Shown here piece by piece: positions 53,868-64,000 of a stretch of DNA of 64,000 nucleotides. A program made the position numbers and the translations under genes. The notes under the pieces are model-generated. The model had not been told where the DNA came from. It saw nothing but the letters and a program-made list of their open reading frames with translations, and did no database searches. How positions within the stretch are numbered: the first letter of the stretch is position 1; the number at the start of each line of letters is the position of its first letter. Origin of the DNA: Haliclystus octoradiatus (taxonomy: Eukaryota; Cnidaria; Staurozoa; Stauromedusae; Haliclystidae); NCBI GenBank assembly GCA_916610825.1, contig OU744448.1, forward strand, positions 24,218,761 through 24,282,760, in the 5' to 3' direction.

Positions 53868-54124
53868 CAGTGAGCTCCTAAAAGGGATATGTAAATTTGG
53901 TTTCCCCTGGACATGAAGGTGGCCAATGCGCTCATTATGGGAAACAAAGAAAATTTACAGGTGGTTGCCTCAATCTAAGTAAAAGTGTCAAAAATATCAT
54001 CTTGCCATATGTCCATCATATTTCCAAAGTGATGTGCCACTTTCCCCATCTTCAAGGCACGACTAGAGTGCAAACTATAAACACTGCCTTCACGGGCTCC
54101 CAAATTCACCCTCTCCTAACCTAA
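53868..54124 (+). pseudogene. LINE ORF1 fragment
   Basis: ELLKGICKFGF followed, after a frameshift, by GGQCAHYGKQRKFTGGC and PHLQGTTR matches the Cys-rich block of the ORF1 at 7506-8498. Decayed. Confidence 0.65.
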
Positions 54125-54559
54125 AAAGTTCCACTCATTTTCCATCTGTATACAAACTTCTACAAATCCTCCATCAATGGTTATCCATTCTCCACAGTGG
54201 GTACCGTCAGTTCATATTGTTCGGGTGAAAACATCATGCTTATAGCGATATTATAGTAGCTTTTGTATAATCTCTTATTTGTATTAACTAGCCTAATTTT
54301 CATGTAATTAGATTTAGTATAGTGAATAATTAGCCTTGTATGACGTAATTTAGTTTGTATTTAAATAGTTTGTTTTGTAATTTATAAGTTAGTGTGTTGT
54401 TGGAAGACGTTGTGAGTTCATCAGCTCTATGAACTCAACCCTAATAAATTGTACTTGGTCTGGCGAATATGAGGACTGTACAGTGTATAATGTCGAGTAA
54501 TGCCGTTGGTTATATTAGGCAATAAGCAAAAAGACTATCTTTAATGCAATCAAGTACAA

Positions 54560-55010
54560 TTTAGTGTTAACTGCTATACTATCAAAGGTTCTCGAACGCG
54601 TAGTATACCTCCAATTGTATACATTTATTGAACCATTTCTAAGCAAGACACCGCATGATTTGCGTTTAGGACGATTTACAGAGTCTGTCCTTGTACAAAT
54701 TGCAGACAAAATTACATAACATCGATCAGCGTAATATTTCAATGTTAACCCTGTTGGATCTCAGCAAGCTTTTGACAGTTTTGATCAAGATATCCTACTG
54801 AAAAAGCTTGAACTATTTGGTTTATTCAAACGTGCATAGTTCACTTCTTATCTAGAAAGTCGGTATCAACTTGTTAAAGTCAACAAAATAAGATACGATC
54901 GTTCTGAGGGACCTACAGGTGGTGTCCCACCAGGCTCTATCTGGGGCCCTCTGCTACTCCAAATATGCGTGAATGATCTCGTCCGTCCAGTTTGCTGATG
55001 ATACTCAACT
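54560..55010 (+). pseudogene. reverse transcriptase fragment
   Basis: In shifting frames: LSKVLERVVYLQLYTFIEP, QQAFDSFDQDILLKKLELFG, YLESRYQLVKVN, GGVPPGSIWGPLL. This is a LINE RT of a type different from the neighbouring copy; several stops. Confidence 0.7.
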
Positions 55011-55379
55011 TAAAAAGAGCCCTTAAAAAACCTTTCAAATTGAAATAAGCAGCAAGAAAACACAATTCCGTTTAACCAAACCATGATTTAACATAGTCTA
55101 TAAGACTCACTTGTGATGACTATGAGGGTTTCAAATACGACATGTTTGACCTTGAAACATCATTGCATACTAACAAGGCTGAAATTTTATAGAATAGTTC
55201 CTAATGAAAACATTGCGGTTCGAAACGCAGCGAAACGACTGTGCAACGATCAGTAATAAAGTATAATTTAAATCAATTTTGCTGTAACAAACCATAATAC
55301 TCCAAATATCCAGAACTACATATGATGCTTATTTTGTTTCGATTAGTGTTCTGTAATGTGTTCTATTCTATAACGTACT

Positions 55380-56400
55380 ATCAAGTTGAAAAGTTATGGA
55401 ATTTCTCATGAAATGTTTTCATGGATCAAATTGTTTCTATCGGACCATTTGAAAAAAGTTTGTGTATATTGGTATCCCCTTTCGAAAACAAACCGTTCCA
55501 GTCACGAGTGGAGTACCACAAGAATCTGTTTTACAAATCCTCTATAGGTAATACATTTAATACATTAAGTTTTAATTTTGTATAATAGGGCCTGTATTTA
55601 TTTTTATTTAAAATTGATTGTCTTACTTTTTACCGCACATTGTATAATAAAAATCATTGAATTGGTAAAAAATAATAAAATAAAATAAAATAAAATAGAT
55701 TAAATAATTCTGCTCGTGGGCTGAAGAATGGCAATTACGAATCGCCTTTGATAAATATAGCATTTTCTCTGTTGGCAACTCGAAGATACCAGCTTCTTTA
55801 TATTCTTTGTCAATCAATGAACTTACTCAAGTTTCAAAACTAAAAGATCTTTTTATAATCTGATTGAAACCACATGAACAGGTATGAACATTGCTCCATA
55901 AAATCACGAAAGGCCTACTCCAGATCATATTTAATACTAAAATGTTTCGTCTCAACTAATCCGCAGATTTTATTGTGTGCCTTCAAGACATTTGTTAGGT
56001 CGTTGTTGGAATCATCAAGTCCAGTGTAGAGCCCGTATCTAGCTAAAGATATTAAATTGCTCCAATTCATACAGAGGTAATTTACTCGCGTTGTTTTGCT
56101 ATATTGCGAACATTTCATTTACCATTTATGCGGATAGACTTAATAAACTCAGCCTTTAGTCGCTTGAAACGCATCGTATAAAAGCTGATCTACTCATGCT
56201 TTATAATAAATTGTGTATCAAATTACTGACAACAACGAAAAAGTTACTTTCAATGAAATTTTAAAGTAGAAAATAAAAAACATTCATTGCTGTCCCATTC
56301 GTTGACGTTTACTCCATTGTATCTTGCGACATCTGAATGTACAAGAAATCAGTTGTTTTACAGTGTAATCCCCTGGTGCCTGATGGAACTGTTTGTCTGA
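55380..56400 (+). pseudogene. CR1-like LINE ORF2 fragment
   Basis: Pieces such as SWAEEWQLRIAFDKYSIFSV (55700-55780) and KAYSRSYLILKCF (55908-55945) resemble the ORF2 at 4702-7512. An internal deletion and many stops. Confidence 0.75.
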
Positions 56401-57085
56401 ATTATTAGTATAATCCAAAAGCCTCTATCTATTCAGAAGAGGGCTTGCTGACAAGTGACATGGACCTTTCCTCCCTTTGCTAAGAATTTCATATGTAGCT
56501 TATCGGTATCATAAATTTTCTAACTAGAAATTTTAGTGAGAGTTTCACTCTCCTTTGTTTGCGCCTGTCATTTCTTTTGTTTTGACGAGTTAAATGAATA
56601 ATATCAGTGTAATTGATATACAACAATATAAGTCGTTGATTTGAGGTTGTCAAAATGAAGCTAGCTTCGATATTTTTCTTCTCTACAAGAAATATCACAT
56701 TCACATAAATAGATTTGTAAACATGATAACAAGACCAAGTCTATCAAATATACACAATTATCTTCATTATGCTTCATTTAAACAAATTCTCTATTCTAAT
56801 TTCATTGGGAAACGGTCTTTGCAAATCACAAAACTATTTTTTTTAGGTTATTGCATGCCATCAAAACACTCCTCGTAATTATATTCCAGGTTTCATCGTT
56901 GTGAAAACTCAATACCGATTTGGTGATGTCACCACTGCAGATGTTTGAAAATTAGGATTTTTCAAAATAACTCCTGCTGGTTAATAATAATCCTTTAATA
57001 CTGAAGATAATTTACTTTGTGTGCTCAAAATAAAATATTTATTCTTATTATGATTTCAACGAGTAGCTTGATATTTTTACTTTAG

Positions 57086-57723
57086 GGTATCTTTACACAA
57101 ATGATGATATGATTATTAATTGGTGGAATTTATTGAAATTTGATCTTGATCGAATATGGCAAGGTGATAAAATTGTTATAAATGATCAAGACGCTATGGT
57201 TGACAAGCATAGTAGATGGAGTTGGTGGCCGAGAAAATACGGATTGATTGCCTGTAGAAACGTTTACTTGGATTTAATAGAACTTTCGAAGAAAGAAATT
57301 ATTGCTGATAGTAAACTCGCTAAGCAAGCATTGAATAAATTTCTCAAATATGGCGAAGGTCGACCGATGTTTCCACAATCATATTCTGACTTCTTCTACA
57401 TTCCAGGGAGGTTTGCTTCTGAGGCAACATTTTTATTCAACTTCACATACAAACGTAATTTGTTTGTAGAACTATCCGTTCCAGCAGTAATGAGAATGCT
57501 GGATGATGAGACAAACTTTGAACAGATCGATGGATACTATTATCCTGAGCATGGAATTGATTCTTCTGATCCTATATCTTTTTGGCTTCACTATAATAAA
57601 GAATTAACATTTGTACATCCATTCAAATTCAATGCAGTACGTTCGCAATTAATTAATATACCCATGTACAAATCTTTAATTGCAGTAAGTAAAGCGAAAC
57701 AAAAACTTCTACAATTGAACTAG
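57086..57723 (+). CDS. host gene last exon, NDD-family (possibly glycosyltransferase-like)
   Basis: Acceptor CTTTAG at 57080-57085; joins exon 52997-53243 at phase 1, creating GYLYTNDDMIINWWNLL. The NDD resembles the DxD metal site of glycosyltransferases, but I cannot name the enzyme. Further conserved-looking blocks: SWWPRKYGLIACRNVYLDL, YSDFFYIPGRFASEATFL, TFVHPFKFN. Open to a TAG at 57723, about 290 residues over the two exons. Possibly Golgi-located, with a missing signal-anchor exon (inference). Confidence 0.75.
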
Positions 57724-57984
57724 ATATTAATAATTGCGAGGTACCCATTTGATAAGTCACACATTAAGATGCAAACGTCTTTGTGTGATAAATTTTCTAT
57801 CCAATCATAGGAATTGTATATGTAAAAAATGGGAGGCCTCTAAACAGTCTAATTAAATATTATGTGTAATACTGCAAGCAATACCATCAACCTTTTCAGT
57901 TACCATCAGTTATACTCTTAGACTTTTCCTCTCAAATTCAGAGGTCAGAATTTCAACAGCCCTCCGTCTAGAATTAAACATTTG
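57724..57984. other. 3' flank; no gene
   Basis: A short hairpin (57740-57800: CACACATTAAGATG, TTTGTGTGATAA) lies beyond the stop; otherwise featureless. Confidence 0.4.
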
Positions 57985-58215
57985 CGAAGTACACACATGC
58001 CAATGTTGAATGCCAATGCGGTTCTGCTGTTTCTGACGATTGGACTCGCAGTCTTGGCTGCGAAAAGTAAGTTGGCCGCTGGTCTCGCCATGCCGAACTT
58101 AACAACATCATCAGAAGAGCCCTACCTTGAGCCATCTGGCAATCGGCAATCTTAATACCTTGGAAGAAAGGAAATGCGTAGTTTGACCTGTACGGACACT
58201 TTGGCGCAATCGAAT
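57985..58215 (+). pseudogene. retroelement fragment, CxC tail type
   Basis: Plus-strand pieces CQCGSAVSDDWTRSLGCEK, then frameshifted LNNIIRRAL-like and PWKKGN-like words fit the Cys-rich C-terminal segment of a family of invertebrate RT proteins. Too decayed to assign. Confidence 0.4.
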
Positions 58216-58631
58216 CTTTTAAATAAGATCCGCCTATATGTAATTTAATATTAAATGCAAAATTTGCCAATATAAAAGCTATTCAAAATAAAGCAAAACA
58301 AAATGTATGTGTATGTAAATGTTGTTGTTATAAATTTTGTTTTCTTGTTATCAATTTTTAATTACATTTCAGTGTTATAATATACCTTCAATTACTTCCA
58401 AACTACCAAACTTTCTTGGCAGTTTTATAAGAAATCTTAATGTTTAAGGATTTAAAAGAAAAGAAAGACAGGCAGGCTGTGATGATTGATTGATTGATTT
58501 TTATTTTGGTTTCACCATTCAAGTTATCTGACCGACTGGGATCAAATCTCCCGAAGATCAACTCCGCGTTGACTTCATCTAAAACATTAAATGAGTGCCA
58601 TCTAATAATGGCATCGCTGTAGTGGTTTATT

Positions 58632-58852
58632 TATATTGTAACTTCCATTTGTATCAGTCTTTCTCTACAAATGTAATTAATCACTGTAATATCTAATCTC
58701 TCTCTTTCTATGTCACCAATGTACATTTTTGTATAAGATTGTATTTATTAGATGTTGGCTCTACAAAGTTTGACATAGAAAGAGAGAGATTGCATATTAC
58801 AGTGAATATTTATATGTACAAAAAGACTGGTACAAACGGAAGTTACAATATA
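58632..58852. mobile_element. 221-bp palindromic MITE
   Basis: TATATTGTAACTTCC...GTCTTT with inner ATCTCTCTCTTTCTATGTC, mirrored at the other end. A third half-copy (ATTGTAACTTTTGTTTGTAC) lies at 58990 after CA/TA dinucleotide runs. Confidence 0.7.
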
Positions 58853-58957
58853 TATAATCTGTAGTGGTAATAGTATAAGAGCGTTGAATAAATGCCTTCT
58901 ATGTGTTTATCCTTTTGGAAATTAGTTTAAATTTTATTTTTTAATATTCCAATAAAG

Positions 58958-58991
<34 letters not shown>

Positions 58992-59024
58992 TGTAACTTT
59001 TGTTTGTACCAGTCTTTCCCTATA
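58853..59024. repeat. CA and TA dinucleotide runs plus MITE half-copy
   Basis: ACACACACACA then TATATATATATATATATA at 58961-58991, followed by a half-copy of the preceding MITE. Confidence 0.7.
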
Positions 59025-59027
59025 TAT

Positions 59028-59310
59028 AGACTTAAAAAAGCGTTCGATTCTGTTTGCCAAAAGAGGCTTCTACAAAAACTAGAGCAACTCAATATCAATG
59101 GCAAGTTTTATGACATGATCAAAAGTTTGTACCATGACAATTCTTCATTCATAATCCACAAAAATCTACAAACGCAATCACACCAAACGTTAGGGTAAGA
59201 CTAGGCAAGAGCCTCTATCCCGTGTTCCGCTCCATGAAACTGAGAGTCGCTGCACTCGGGCTAGAGGAATTTCTTACTAAAAGTTGGCCCACCATTTCAG
59301 AATTCGGAAA
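59028..59310 (+). pseudogene. reverse transcriptase fragment
   Basis: RLKKAFDSVCQKRLLQKLEQ and FYDMIKSLYHDNSSFIIHKN are RT blocks of an RTE/L2-like type; the catalytic part is missing. Then comes a LFRSMKLRVAALGLEEFL word shared at DNA level with 50256-50292. Confidence 0.65.
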
Positions 59311-62300
59311 TGCCCAATCACATACGACCTTGAGATCACGTGGAGCTGTAAGCCTTCTTGATTGGTTGAAATCTTCCTACGTCATTTTTTCAATAATATT
59401 CAAAATTTCAAAAGTCTGCTTCCATGATTCGAATGACTGGTTAGCCTACCATTCGAATCATTCTTCGTCAAGTTTATTTAATTTGCCTGCCTACGCTGGA
59501 GAAGTGAAACGCTGTTTTCAGTATATTTAATTAGACTGAATTGCTGTCTTTACTTATTTCCTATAATGTTTAACAACGTGGACATTTTGTGACTGGATTT
59601 GAATTATAATAGAGTTTGTTCATGAGATAATATCTGGTGTTGGGTTTTAAACTTTGATAAGCCAATTCGTCAGAAGATTTCTGTTAGCAGCTGGCAGCTG
59701 CCTCGAAAAATTGGCAGTTAAGTTTGATAAACTCAGCTAAAGTACAAAGCATTTTGCATTATCATTTATATATACGTATGGATGAGTGGCGCTTGTATAT
59801 TAGATATTGACATGGTCATACTCTCGTTTGAATCAAGGATATGAAGCATCGTTTGTTTTTGATAATATTCCATAAATATGGGAGCGATGAACGCTAATAG
59901 TTTATGACTTGAGAGATGAGCTTATGGCACTGTGTACAATCAGAATTATTTCGTTGATCTCACCCTTCTATGCATGATGTTGCATCGATCTAGCCTTGCT
60001 TTTTTGAGGCTCAATGATGATGTTCAAAGTGTTTCAACTCAATGACTGCACGTAATTATAGATACCTATTTCCACAAATAGAGTCTACCAAACTGTTTTC
60101 ACGATCATGGTCGGTCTTCCAATCGCATCATTCTGGTAAGTGTTTTATTTTGCATAATTCACATATGTTGGGGACAAAAATATAACAACACAGAGACAGA
60201 GTAAGGTTTGCTCGATGCCCATATCAACTTGCAGATGCTTTGAATCAAAATTATTTTGTTGTAGAACTTGTTGCAGTCTTAATCATTATCTTTGTATTAT
60301 ATATGCAAGTATATGTCTTGGAGGTGATTTCCCTTTCTTCGTGTATCACTTATTGTTTCATATGTAGGAAAATTCAATATCAACTATTGTGTAACTTTTT
60401 AGATTCATATAAATATTCTATAAACTTGAAAACATTCCATTTCTGACCTGCTTGAAGATGAGATAAGATAATTTGGAATTATTGCAAACCTGCCTTCCAA
60501 ATTGAAAATATTGCAATTTGCGCGCCTGAGATTCAATCAATTTTAGTTAAAATCCTACGTAGGAAAGTCTGCTGCGCGCCTGAGATCTCAGGCGCGCACA
60601 ACAAACTTTTCAATCTGGCCTGCCTCTGTTACAATGAGGATTATTTAAGCATGCTTAGCCTGGTGATCGAACAATGATGATCACCGTTTTCATATAGACC
60701 CAGCTTTCTCAGCCGGTAAGAGCACTATAGGTTTAGATGTTGGAATTCAAGTTTCTCCAAAATTAATTTCAGGTCTGTCCTGTTTTATGTGTTGCACGAA
60801 GGGTCACCTGTGCCTCAAATTTCACTTCAATCTATGCAAGAGAATTAATACCCCCCAGAAAATGTGAAACAATCCTCAACATGAAAATGTTGCTGCTATT
60901 TAGTAACAATGTACGCCAGATGTACAAAAATACAGGATCCAGGCTCCGGCATACCAAGTACATAATACTCAAAATACATCAAATAGAGAAGTAAACAAAT
61001 TAAAACAACATATCATTTCATCTTTAGCATTGTTTTGGGCAATTTCTAGGCTCATGTGTCTAAACAGGAGTAGGCGTACAATAAATGTGATTTAGGCAAT
61101 TACAGGACGCAAGCAATATAGTGAGAAATCATCTTTCTACAATAATAATAATTACACAAATCGAATCCTATGCTACAAGCTCTAATAGTTAGTTACTCTA
61201 TGTTCCAGTGCGGGTGACCAGGTGAATCCTCTGTCATGTAGGACACTAAATTACATAGATGTTGATCTCTCTTTGCCCAATAGCCTACTTTATAGGCCTA
61301 CCATTTTTTATGCAGATAAGAAAGAAGAGACATGCTTCCAGACAAGCACACCAATTGATGAAGTTCAGGGAAATCATGCAAAGCGTCCCCAGAACAAATT
61401 TTCTGCTAATCAGGCTGGCTGGCTGGCATGCTCTTAAAACAGTTTTGTGAAGAGAAAATGGAACTCTACATTGTTCATGTAAACATTGAAATTCAAAATT
61501 CAATCGTCATCTTATTGGATATTTAATAACCTTTTAGGCAATTTTGTTGGTCCTTTGGTCCAATTTTGTTGGCAATTACGATTGAGGCTGCATCAAAATA
61601 TTTCAATATTGATTGTATATTTATCTTGAAAATGAATATTATTTATTTAAAATTTTGTAAATAAATGCTATTTTTAGCAACATAACTAATGCAATATCAG
61701 TGTCATATAACATGTTGAATGAAATATTTTGCTTACTGCAAGACTGCAAATTATCCAAACTGTGCGCTCATGCTGAAATAACTTACTGCTTTAACGCCAA
61801 AATTTGATAACATTAGCTTACCTCTATTTTTAAATTGAAGGTTTCTCAACTAAAAATATATGCTATAAACTCCATCACCAAGAGGATGAATAAGTCCTAG
61901 GTATTGTTACAAAGTTAGTCTCCATTGGCTTCTTATTATGAAAATCATGGGATAATATAAATACTTCCTATTGTGAAAATCATGGGATCATACACCAGAA
62001 ATAGGATAACTTCTTTCTATCATAACACATTAAATAAGATTGCCTTACAACCAATTAAGCCCTTGCGATTTGTAAATGACCTAAAAAAAGTATGCCTATA
62101 AATAAATACCCTTAGAGTTTTAGCAATTCATGTATAGTTATCTGATGCTGCTGTACGCCGCAAGGAGAACATTTCAACAATCATAGAAGACGAAAGACAA
62201 AGTTAGAAAGAAATCAGCGACTTAAGTATACTTAAGCATATATCACATATGTTGAAGTTTCAACTAATTCTTGATAACGACACTCATCTGATTAAAGATA

Positions 62301-63049
62301 TAAAAGAGATTTACAAATGATCGATTAAATTTGCTGCGTATTGATTCACTTGATTCACATAGGATAAAATCTTACAGCTAGAGTTTGACAAAAGTAGGAA
62401 TCAGAAGATTGGAGCAAATTCAGAAGGAAATTGATCTTTTACCATTTGTTGGTCAACTCAAACATCAACAAAAAATTGAAAAGAAAATGTTTAAGTGCCT
62501 CTGGGATTCCAGAATACTCTTTAGATAACAACATATAAATAATAATAATAATTACTAGTATGTAAAGTGTGCTGTAGTATGCTACTTGGCCTAGGTTAAT
62601 CCGAAGTATTAGTAGGTTAGAAGTCCTGAAAATGTGAAAAATGAAGAGAAGAAAGACAAACAAATGGGCAATTGGGCATTGGCCAGCCTAGCATAAATGA
62701 GTCAGTATATGCATATGGATTAGTAAAGTTCAACGTTATGACAACAACAGACATAATTTTTAGTTGATCAGTTGCAGTTGATCGTATTTACTGTCTTATT
62801 GATACCAACCTGGCTAGGTTCGGACCGTCACTCTGCGTCTGCGAAGCAACCTTCTCAAATTCCAGTTTCTGGTAAAGAAAACGACTGGTTGCTTTACAAT
62901 AAACTATGTTCTTACATTCAAAACACTTTGAGTTAAATTACCATCAAAAAGAAAATGATAATAGAGAGCATTTTGAGCTTTTAGAAATGAAACAGGATAA
63001 CATATCAAGACGTCGAACTTGGCAATGTCGAACACTCATTTTGTTTTTA
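59311..63049. other. no gene recognised
   Basis: AT-rich DNA. Possible short exons (for example ATG at 60107 with a GTAAGT donor at 60133) lack partners. The 26-bp palindrome at 60573 is listed separately. An inverted ATTCGAATGA motif lies at 59428-59462. Confidence 0.4.
60573..60598. repeat. 26-bp perfect GC-rich palindrome
   Basis: TGCGCGCCTGAGA followed by its reverse complement; a half-copy (TTGCGCGCCTGAGATTC) lies at 60518. Confidence 0.85.
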
Positions 63050-63976
63050 CCATAGACATAATAGATATAGACTGCTGATGACGTTCGAAAACGGGCTTAA
63101 AACGTAGCACCTATGGGGATCCATAATGGCTGACACATGCTCCCAAAGTGGCGGGAAAAGCAGTGTTTTGACCCGATATTGTTGCTAGAAAATAAAAGAA
63201 TAGATGAGCCGGTTTATTTCGAGCTACTTTTAAAGCAATTAAATATGATTGAAATTAACAGTTTTGTTTTGTATCACTCAATTTCGAATCAAATCTGCTC
63301 AATTATTTTATCAAATTTTCACTGAAATATTCCAATTTTGTAAGTAGATATATCGCCGCTTTTGTAACAATAAGACATCAAAATTTCAGAGTTTGCTCAG
63401 ATTTAACATTTATTAATCATCCAAGCTGTATTTACATGACAAGGTGCATGTTTACTGCTGGTTACAGCAAAACACAGGACGCAGAATGAGTGTAGAAAAG
63501 TTGATATTGAAACAATGACAAACAAATTGCAATAATGCTACGAAAAATATTCAAATTTAATTCACCAAATATCCAAATATTTTACACCCCATAGTGATAA
63601 TAGTTATAAAGTCTAAGATTGATGAAGATAGCCACAAATTAAGCCTCATAACCAGCAGTACCATCGCAAAACAAGCGTAGCGGATACCAATTAATATCAA
63701 AATATGCAAATTTTTAATATAATCAATGTTTCCGTATCATTAAAACCATATTAAAAATGTTCAAAAGCAAGACAAATAGATATATGCAGCGATTTAAATC
63801 AATTCAAGCACTTTGTGTCTACTTCAAATACCAAATTGTATTGGAATTTAGCCTTTTGCGGTCAGTTTACAACATACAACTGCAACTTTTGGGCGCATGT
63901 GTCTACCATTTTGGCTGCCCATGAGTGCCACGCGTCACGTGACCTCATCAGCGGTCTATATCTATTATGTCTATGG
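63050..63976. mobile_element. 927-bp TIR element, TSD TTTTTA
   Basis: Ends CCATAGACATAATAGATATA and its inverse; the TIR continues through GAC-GCTGATGA with one or two differences. TTTTTA stands on both sides (63044-63049, 63977-63982). No coding frame of note. Superfamily not assigned. Confidence 0.8.
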
Positions 63977-64000
63977 TTTTTACTTATGCATTTCAATAGT

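Larger units (their letters stand above)
53244..57085. other. intron filled with decayed LINE pieces
   Basis: 3.8-kb intron of the gene with exons at 52997 and 57086. Contains the LINE fragments listed separately; 53244-53860 and 56400-57085 hold no recognisable gene. Confidence 0.6.

Noticed and set aside
57974..58270. Minus-strand 98-codon gene
   Set aside because: The plus strand of the same region carries retroelement words, so the minus frame is a shadow.
60107..60132. First exon with ATG and GTAAGT donor
   Set aside because: Only nine codons, no promoter element and no partner exon found.

Overview
The window is animal (metazoan) genomic DNA, AT-rich and intron-bearing, most likely from a marine invertebrate. 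The reasons are a GT-AG-bounded exon of a sorting nexin 5/6-type gene at the left edge, exons of another host gene at the right, CR1-like non-LTR elements, a Ty3/Gypsy element, a Maverick/Polinton and many MITE-type palindromes. I cannot name the species. Most of the window is mobile DNA, much of it nested. Element boundaries below rest on terminal repeats plus target-site duplications (TSDs) read by eye.

Layout: 0.8-2.3 kb, sorting nexin exon and a candidate second exon (minus strand). 4.47-8.5 kb, a nearly intact non-LTR retrotransposon (minus). 8.7-13.0 kb, a palindromic element with a 9-bp TSD and a 202-bp satellite. 13.0-16.9 kb, a second LINE copy split by a 2.5-kb hAT-like foldback element with an 8-bp TSD. 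17.3-22.4 kb, a 5.1-kb DNA transposon with 426-bp terminal inverted repeats (TIRs), encoding a decayed spliced protein with a C-terminal RING-type finger; I could not place it in a superfamily. 22.4-25.2 kb, SINE-like and MITE sequence.

The core is 25.16-52.2 kb. A nearly perfect inverted repeat (arms about 1.29 kb, spacer about 1.2 kb) has been invaded in its left arm by two elements: a 16.8-kb Polinton (25447-42232, TSD ATTATT) and a Gypsy element with 284-bp LTRs that look identical (42390-48867, TSD CAGG). The untouched right arm still shows both empty sites, which fixes the insertion points and TSDs exactly. The Polinton carries an adenain-like protease, double-jelly-roll capsid protein, a small basic glycine-rich protein, penton-like minor capsid protein, retrovirus-type integrase, two small proteins and packaging ATPase, all on the minus strand. 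A spliced zinc-finger/PolB gene lies on the plus strand. Two inward-facing genes start inside the TIRs and share a promoter and N-terminus. I also find a four-exon, 95-codon gene with its own TATA box. Only two lesions are evident: one nonsense codon in the protease and one frameshift in PolB. Between the divergent ATPase and PolB genes lies a cluster of six CWWG decamers, including a perfect p53-family consensus site.

52.4-64 kb holds two exons of a host gene (an NDD-containing, possibly glycosyltransferase-like family) separated by decayed LINE pieces, then RT fragments, palindromic MITEs and a 927-bp TIR element with TSD TTTTTA.
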